In this document: positions 49,586-58,500 of the stretch, piece after piece | Layout: each line of letters starts with the position of its first letter | Position numbering within the stretch: position 1 is the first letter of the stretch | Assembly: GCA_034440575.1 (NCBI GenBank) | Contig: JAOTOL010001645.1 | Span: forward strand, 1,571,501 to 1,635,500 | Direction: 5' to 3' | Source: Imbricaverruca yamaguchii | Lineage: Eukaryota > Arthropoda > Thecostraca > Neoverrucidae | DNA: 64,000 bases | The notes under the pieces: generated by a model | What the model saw: only the letters and a program-made list of their open reading frames with translations | Database searches by the model: none | Told to the model about the DNA's origin: nothing | Position numbers and translations under genes: made by a program

Positions 49586-52500
49586 ATGTGCTGTCCATAA
49601 CGACACTTTCAGAACCCAGCTGAGGCCACTCGTGTGTCGCGGCGTCTGCAGACCCAGCGGTTAGGCTTCAGTGGCTGTTGCGATGGTGGCCTTGATGTTG
49701 TTTTTATGTTTAATTCTTCTGTGGTAACACTCAAAGTATCCTAAATTACAAGTGTGTTGCTCGCAATGTTTGCATGCCTATGTTCGGTTGACGTGCTTGG
49801 TAGCCCTGCTGACTGATTGGCCGGGAGGTGGCGTGGCAGCGTTGTCGCGTCGTCACGGAGACCCCGGGTGCCACCCGGTACCGTCCCAGTTCGGTACCAC
49901 GTGACCCAGCTGTGAGCATGGCCTGGCTGTGGCCACGTGACCTGTGGTGCCGCCCGGCCCCGTCCCAGTTCGGTACCACGTGACCCAGCTGTGAGCACGG
50001 TCTGGCTGTTCTTAGCAATTGGAGCTTGATAAGGTGATTTGTGAGGAAATAAGTAGAAACTTTCAGAGGAAGTACCTTATTCTTGGTGACTTTAATCTAA
50101 AAAGATATGAAAATGTTGGTGTTGGCTCCCCATCATGCAAAATGTTTAGGAAATGCCTTGAAGAGGACCTGTTCTTACACCAGTTTGTATCGGAACCTAC
50201 CGGGCATGGCTCATTCTTGGACCTTGTATTCTCGGATTTAAGTGACTTGGTTCAAGACTTGACTGTAGGAGAAACTCTGGGAAGAAGTGACCATAACATA
50301 GTTAGATTCAAGGCACATGTAGTGGAAATTATTAAAGATAATTTGGTAAAGGTTCCAAATTTCAACAGAGCAAACTTTGACTGCATGAGAGCAGATTTAA
50401 GTGCCATAAGATGGGAAGAAGAATTCTCCAATTTAAATGCCTGTGAAATGTGGGAAAAGTTCAAATCTTACTTGAAGGAAATTCAGATTAGATATGTCCC
50501 CCAAAAGCAAAGACGAAAAGAAGGGTAGGAAAGCCAGCATGGCTTACACCAGACTTGATAAAAGCAATTAAGGCTAAAAAAGCTGCATTTAGAGTGCTTA
50601 AGGAAGGTTCAAATATCGTAAATCTAAAGGCGTATCAAAAAGCTAGGGACACTGTGAAGCAAAAAACCTGAGCAGCAAAGCGAGCAAAAGGACTGGATTT
50701 AGCTAGGAACTGTAATGGGGACAGCAAAAGTTCTTTAGTTTCTACAAGCTGAGTAAAGTTTCTAGCACAATTGGTCCCCTGGAAGTAAAGGGGACTATAT
50801 TGGGTGAGGATAGTGAGATGGTTGAGGAGCTGAGCAAGCAGTTTAAATCAGTGTTTACATTGGAAGATATGGCCAATCTGCCGACCGTACACCATAGTTC
50901 AGTGGCATGTGATCGGATAAATGATGTTGATTTCATTGATAGTGATGTTTTCAATTATATCAGGAAAATTAAGCCAAACAAGGCAGCAGGACCTGACGAA
51001 ATATATGCTAGGGTATTGCGGGAAGCTGAAAAGGAACTGGCATTTCCACTTAGTATAATATTTTGTAGATCTGTTTCACAAAATGAAATTCCAACAGATT
51101 GGAAAAGGGCAAATGTAGTTCCTATTTTCAAGAAAGGAGAAAGAGGGAAAGTATAAAACTATAGGCCAGTAAGTCTCACATCCCTAGTCTGCAAGGTACT
51201 CGAATCAATTATCAAGGATAGAATAGTTAGTTATCTGGAAGGAAACAGATTGATTCAAGATACTCAACATGGGTTTAGGAAAGGGCGATCGTGTCTCACC
51301 AATCTCTTGGACTTTTTGAACTTCGCCACAGTACAATTTGGTCAGGGAAATCAGGTTGATGTAGCATATCTTGACTTTAGTAAGGCCTTTGACATTGTAC
51401 CCCATAAACGGTTAATGATACAGCTTCAGGCCCATGGTATTGCAGGTAGCATCTTAAAATGGATAGAGTTGTGGCTTTCAGATAGACAACAAAGAGTGAT
51501 GCTAAATGGCACAAAGTCATCATGGCAAAATGTTCTTAGTGGAGTCCCCCAGGGGTCAGTACTGGGGCCAGTACTGTTCATTATATTTGTAAATTACATT
51601 GAAAGTGGCCTAAGCAGTAAGGTTTTGAAATTTGCGGATGATTTGAAGGTCTTTAGAGCAAGAACAGGTCAAAATGAGCATATCTCGCTGCAAACAGACT
51701 TAGACGAACTTGTGAAGTGGTCCGAAGAAGGGCAAATTAAATTAAATTTTGATAAATGCAAAATCATGCATGTAGGTAAGCAGTATATGAAGGCGCCATA
51801 CTTGATGGGTGGCCAGGTGCTATCAGTGACTCAACAGGAGGAGGATTTAAGTGTTATTCTAAACACAAAATTGGGGGCACCAGAACAGACCAAGGAAGCC
51901 AGGAAGCAGGCACTGAGAATGTTTGGGGCAATAAATAGGAATGTATCATACAGAAGTGAGGAAGTCATCAGGAAGCTTTACTGTGCATATGTCAGGCCAC
52001 ATTTGGAATGCTGCATCCAAGCTTGGTCTCCTAGCTATGAAAAACATTGTTGGCTTTTAGAGAGAGTACAAAAGATGGCTACAAAAATTGTTAATGGTAT
52101 AAGCAACCTGGCATATGAGGAAAGATTGAATAATTGAATATGTTTTCACTTAGATATAGAAGGCTGAGAGGAGACCTCATCGAGGTATTTAAAGTTGTCC
52201 ATGATCTGGATAGGGGATATCTTGGGGAAATGTTTGAATTTAAAAGAAATGATGCAATTAGAGGTCATCAATTCAAAATTAAAGTCAACTATAGCAGAAC
52301 AAGGTTAACATAGTAGAACACTGGAACCAGCTGCCAGAAAACATTGTCAGTAGCAGCACATTGAACATCTTTAAAAACAGCATAGACAATCATTATAAGA
52401 ATAGAGGGCTTGCTTTTCAGTATTACAAGGAGGGCTGATCGACAACTGGTCGAGTGTACAGAGTGCAACCAAGAATGGCCCTTGTGGCTCATAGTTGCAC

Positions 52501-55500
52501 TAATCCTTTTGTTTTATGTCTGTGCGTGACCTGTGTGCCCCCGGTACCGTCCAGCGGTACCACGTGACCAGCCGTAGCACGGCCTGCGGCCTGACCTTGC
52601 CCCCGGTACCGTCCCAGTTCGGTACCACGTGACCCAGTTGTCTTGGCTATGTGCCTGTGCTCCCGGTACCGTCAGTCGGTACACGTGACCCAGCCGTGAG
52701 CACGGCCTGGCTGGACGTGCCTCCCGGTACCGTCCCAGTCCGGTACCACGTGACCCAGCCGTGAGCACGGCCTGGCTGCGGCCACGTGACCTGTGCTGCC
52801 GCCCGGTACCGTCCCAGTCCGGTACCACGTGACCCAGCCGTGAGCACGGCCTGGCTGCGGCCACGTGACCTGTGCGGTGACGGCGGGGAGGGCGCGCCGC
52901 TCACTGTGTCGGGCGCGGCGGCAGGGGCGAGACGGCGCCTCGCGACGGCAGCCGAATGGTCTCCGAGTGTCTGATCCTGCGGCCCGTCACCATGGAGGTG
53001 CGGGTGGCGCGCAACCTCAGCGTCGCCTGGTACCGGGACAAGCCGGAGATGGAGATGCACGCCACGCTCGGCGACCTCACCGTCAGTGCACCGACTCGCG
53101 GCACGCGCTCCTGTTCGGGGCCCGTGCACGCGCGCTGACAGTGTGCTAATCTGCTCACCAGATGACTGGGCTCGGTTAAGTCGGTCCCATCCACTTCGGA
53201 AGACCCCCACGTTATGACTATTTCACCCCGGCATCACTCGTGTATATGACCGTTGCACTCACTGACAACCATGAATGAGACTTGTATTCCTTGATTGGGA
53301 CGCCGTGGACCTGAAGCAGCTGACGTTCCCTTGTACCCAAATAATCAGCGCGGTAAATAGTGTCTCTTGAGGGGTACTCAAGCCGACAATGGCTTTTAAT
53401 GTTAGTTTGTAAGCCAGTGCATGCTTCTAAATTATGAATCAAGGTAGCGTATTACGTTGAGTGCTTATTTCGTACATGTGTCTCGGTAGCATGTGTGTTT
53501 CAATTGCATGCAAAGGTAACTTCGCGTGGTAGATAGTGTCCCTTGAGTATTCAAGCCCCAATGACTTCTAGCTTTAGTTTGTATGCCAGTGCATGCTTCT
53601 GGGTAAGGAATCTAGGTAGCGTATTACGTGTAACGCTTATTTTATACAGGTGTCTTGTTAGCATGTGTTTCAACTGTAATCTTTTTGCTGCACTTTGTGG
53701 CATTTTTGTCTACATGACATTACAAATATTAGCTTCTGTGTATCTTCAACTGGGTCGAGGCGTTCCTCCTTCCTCGGTTAATACTATCCCCCACCTAGCT
53801 GCTTCCATTACCATCAGCTATGCCCGTGCCTACGTCTGTATGCGCTTCCCCCAGTCGGCTGCCTATCGTCAGCCAGCTTTGCCCGCCGCCAGATGGTGCT
53901 CAGCGAGGAAGACTACAGACAGATCATGGCCACCCTCAACGAGAACCTGTCGGAGAGCGGCAGGGCAGAGCTGGCGGCGGCACCGTCTGCGCGGGCCGCG
54001 TCCGGACCGGCAGCGGCGGCGGCCACCATCGCCACCACCACGGCCGCACAGCTGGAGACTCCCGCCGCTGCCGCTGCTGCTGCCGCCGCTGCCGCACCCA
54101 CTGCGGCCGCCGCCGCGCCGGCAACCGCCGAAGGAGCCGCCTTCACCAAGCTCAAGTTCAGCTTCAACTGGACGTTCGTCGGTATTGAGCTGCTTACAAG
54201 CCCGTCAGAAAAACAGGTATGTGGTGAAACGCACCGGGTGTGACCTCGGACTGCCCAGCTCACTGTACCCCTCCGCCGGCGTGGACCGACTGTGGTGACT
54301 ATACCCCTCTACAGACGGAGCTCGACTGTGGTGACCGTGCCCATCTCCAGGCGGGGGCCGACTGGGGTGACTGTACCCCTCTACAGACGGAGGTCAACTG
54401 GTGGCCGTACCCATACCCAGACAGGGGTCGACTGTGATGACCGTACCCCTCCGCTACTCTTCGCTCGCGACCAATCGGCGTGAGAGATTGGCGACGCTGC
54501 ATGACCCAACGGTCGATGTGTCGTAAAACCAATAACCAACCGACCGTACCCCTCCCCCCAGACGGGGGCCGACTATCGTGACCGTACCCTCCTCCCCAGA
54601 CGGGGGCCGACTATCGTAACCGTACCCTCCTCCCCCCAGACGGGGGCCGACTATCGTGACCGTACCCTCCTCCCCAGACGGGGGCCGACTAGGGTGACCG
54701 TACCCCTCCCCCCAGACGGGGGCCGACTATCGTGACCGTACCCTCCTCCCCAGACGGGGGCCGACTATCGTGACCGTACCCTCCTCCCCAGACGGGGGCC
54801 GACTATCGTGACCGTACCCTCCTCCCCAGACGGGGGCCGACTATCGTGACCGTACCCTCCTCCCCAGACGGGGGCCGACTATCGTGACCGTACCCTCCTC
54901 CCCAGACGGGGGCCGACTATCGTGACCGTACCCTCCTCCCCAGACGGGGGCCGACTATCGTGACTGTGCCCTCCTCCCCAGACGGGGGCCGACTATCGTG
55001 ACCGTACCCTCCTCCCCAGACGGGGGCCGACTATCGTGACCGTACCCTCCTCCCCAGACGGGGGCCGACTGTCGGGCCGGCTGTCTGCCACTCGGCACGT
55101 TCGGCCTGCACCACCTGGCCGTGGGCGGTCAGATGCTGTCGGACGGCGCCGTCACGTGCAGCGTCTCCCTCGAGGACTGCATGCTGCAGGACACCCGGCC
55201 AGGTCAGCCAGAACACTTGGGTCAGGTCGGTCAGCGGTGTCCTCTAAGACACCCTTGATCAGAGCACATTGCGAGGCCAGTCTGAACCCCTCCCAGGTCA
55301 GCCAAACACCTGGTCAGGTAGGTCAGCGGTGTCATCTCAGACACCCTTGATCAGATAGCCCAACCGTCCACGGAAAACTGTTTCATGTAAATCTTAAGTT
55401 ATCTGCGCTAAACGGTCGTAATAGATGATACACGTAAAGTAAAATAGCCAGCGAGCAAACAAGGCATGCAATTTTATTCTGTTGTGGTCTATGGCCTGTT

Positions 55501-58500
55501 ATGGCCTGGTATCAAGTTAACCCTGGCTGAGCACCGCAGCCGATTCAGCGCTGTTGTTTCAACGTGTTGTTTAACGTCCGGATGTGATGGACAGAAAAAT
55601 AGCTGTCAGGACCGGACGGGCAGTGGATGTTAAGAGCAGACGTATGCATTGCACATCACCACGACTGGTGCTGCCATTTCACTTTCAAGCACAACAAAAG
55701 ATCGGCACAGATTGCTAGTTATCTGAATCTGTAGAATAATTTGCTGAACGGTGGGGCTACTGTGAGGCATTTGTATCTTCAATTATACCTCCCCTCACCT
55801 TCTGAACTGAAGGTTTTTGGGCTGACAAAGGGTTCGATGGACAATAAAAACAAAAAACCGCCTGGAATTGTCAATGGTGATGCATGAAACACCGAAGGGC
55901 AACATGCAGCATTAGCTGGGATGTTGTTCCCGTGGATTTCCCCGCAGTGGCAGGATCTGGTTGTGGTAGTGACGTTTGGCACATGTGTGGATTGTGCTGC
56001 ACCATGTGCTGACTGGGGATGTTTGCCCGCAGTGACAGCCTCGGGGTGTGGTAGTGACGTCAGACACATGCGCAGACTGTGCTACACCACACACTGACTG
56101 GGGATGTTTGCCCGCAGTGACAGCCTCGGGTGTGGTAGTGACGTCAAACACATGCGCAGACTGTGCTACACACACACTGACTGGGGATGTTTGCCCGCAG
56201 TGATAGCCTCGGGGTGTGGTAGTGACGTCAGATACATGCGCAGACTGTGCTACACCACACACTGACTGGGGATGTTTGCCCGCAGTGACAGCCTCGGGGT
56301 GTGGTAGTGACGTCAGACACACGCGCAGACTGTGCTACACCACACACTGACTGGGGATGTTTGTCCGCAGTGACAGCCTCGGGGTGTGGTAGTGACGTCA
56401 AACACATGCGCAGACTGTGCTACACCACACACTGACTGGGGATGTTTGCCCGCAGTGATAGCCTCGGGGTGTGGTAGTGACGTCAGATACATGCGCAGAC
56501 TGTGCTACACCACACACTGACTGGGGATGTTTGCCCGCAGTGATAGCCTCGGGGTGTGTAGTGACGTCAGACACATGCGCAGACTTGCTACACCACACAC
56601 TGACTGGGGATGTTTGCCGCAGTGATAGCCTCGGGGTGTGGTAGTGACGTCAGACACATGCGCAGACTGTGCTACACCACACACTGACTGGGGATGTTTG
56701 CCCGCAGTGATAGCGCAATGTGCTGACTGGGGTGTTTGCGGGGTGTGGTAGTGACGTCAGACACATGCGCAGACTGTGCTACACCACACACTGACTGGGG
56801 ATGTTTGCCCGCAGTGATAGCCTCGGGGTGTGGTAGTGACGTCAGACACATGCGCAGACTGTGCTACACCACACACTGACTGGGGATGTTTGCCCGCAGT
56901 GATAGCCTCGGGGTGTGGTAGTGACGTCAGATACATGCGCAGACTGTGCTACACCACACACTGACTGGGGATGTTTGCCCGCAGTGACAGCCTCGGGGTG
57001 TGGTAGTGACGTCAGACACATGCGCAGACTGTGCTACACCACACACTGACTGGGGATGTTTGCCCGCAGTGACAGCCTCGGGGTGTGGTAGTGACGTCAG
57101 ACACATGCGCAGACTGTGCTACACCACACACTGACTGGGGATGTTTGCCCGCAGTGACAGCCTCGGGGTGTGGTAGTGACGTCAGATACATGCGCAGACT
57201 GTGCTACACCACACACTGACTGGGGATGTTTGCCCGCAGTGACAGCCTCGGGGTGTGGTAGTGACGTCAGACACATGCGCAGACTGTGCTACACCACACA
57301 CTGACTGGGGATGTTTGCCCGCAGTGATAGCCTCGGGGTGTGGTAGTGACGTCAGACACATGCGCAGACTGTGCTACACCACACACTGACTGGGGATGTT
57401 TGCCCGCAGTGATAGCCTCGGGGTGTGGTAGTGACGTCAGACACATGCGCAGACTGTGCTACACCACACACTGACTGGGGATGTTTGCCCGCAGTGATAG
57501 CCTCGGGGTGTGGTAGTGACGTCAGACACATGCGCAGACTGTGCTACACCACACACTGACTGGGGATGTTTGCCCGCAGTGATAGCCTCGGGGTGTGGTA
57601 GTGACGTCAGATACATGCGCAGACTGTGCTACACCACACACTGACTGGGGATGTTTGCCCGCAGTGACAGCCTCGGGTGTGGTAGTGACGTCAGACACAT
57701 GCGCAGACTGTGCTACACCACACACTGACTGGGGATGTTTGCCCGCAGTGATAGCCTCGGGGTGTGGTAGTGACGTCAGACACACGCGCAGACTGTGCTA
57801 CACCACACACTGACTGGGGATGTTTGCCCGCAGTGATAGCCTCGGGGTGTGGTAGTGACGTCAGACACACGCGCAGACTGTGCTACACCACACACTGACT
57901 GGGGATGTTTGCCCGCAGTGATAGCGTGTGGGCGTGCTGACTGTGGTGTATCCCGCAGATGCGAAGACCTGCTTTCCTCGGCTGATGCAGAAAGTCACGA
58001 GGACTGGCAAGCCCAAGGCCGGTATGATTGATGTGACATTCAGCCAGAAGGCAACGTTGGACAGGAATCGTGAGTGGCAAGCCTGGTGTAGTGCTGATTC
58101 GAGTACGAGGGGCCAGGGAAGGAAATACAACTGAGGAATCACTGCACTGAGGAAATACAACTGCACACACAAGTGTGAACTCACAACTGTTTTCTGTCAA
58201 TTTATTTGATATCTCCGTCATATTCTATTGCAGCATCTCCATGAGGCGTATGCACATGAACGACATCTCATATTTTTCGTCTCTGTCAGTTTATGATTTC
58301 GTTAATTTTGCGTGGTGAAAATATATGAAAGACAACTTTCCCAGCACACTTTGCTATGCTCCATTGGCCTTGCAGACTCGGAAGGGGTTATTTATATATC
58401 ACGGTCATTGACATCAACACACAAAGTTCATGCTTTAATTGTTTTACTGCGTTGATGTTTGTTCCCTGCATTCGTCTGCCAGGCCTCAACCAACCACGGA

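Larger units (their letters stand above)
50010..52530 (+). mobile_element. 5'-truncated CR1-like LINE inserted in a minisatellite
   Basis: Sequence on both sides is the same GGTACC/CACGTG-rich repeat (49855-50010 and 52540-52890), so the LINE interrupts it. The element starts inside its endonuclease ([11 protein letters not shown], then [10 protein letters not shown]) and ends after an RT 3' region with [20 protein letters not shown] in another frame. It lies in Vps13 intron 26 on the sense strand. Loss of the 5' part is typical of target-primed insertion. Confidence 0.88.
49855..52890 (+). repeat. 79-bp-class minisatellite (two parts split by a LINE)
   Basis: Units contain cccggtaccgtcccagt(t/c), cggtaccacgtgacccagc, gtgagcacggcctggctg and ggccacgtgacctgtg. 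Present at 49855-50010 and 52540-52890, either side of the LINE. The right part ends about 35 bp before exon 27. Confidence 0.88.

Noticed and set aside
52647..53210. 187-codon minus-strand ORF over exon 27
   Set aside because: It is the antisense shadow of the GC-rich exon 27 and the adjacent minisatellite, with no recognisable domain.
55940..57940. CRISPR-like periodic array
   Set aside because: Units are contiguous and similar over the whole 85 bp, with no unique spacers, and the setting is a eukaryotic intron.
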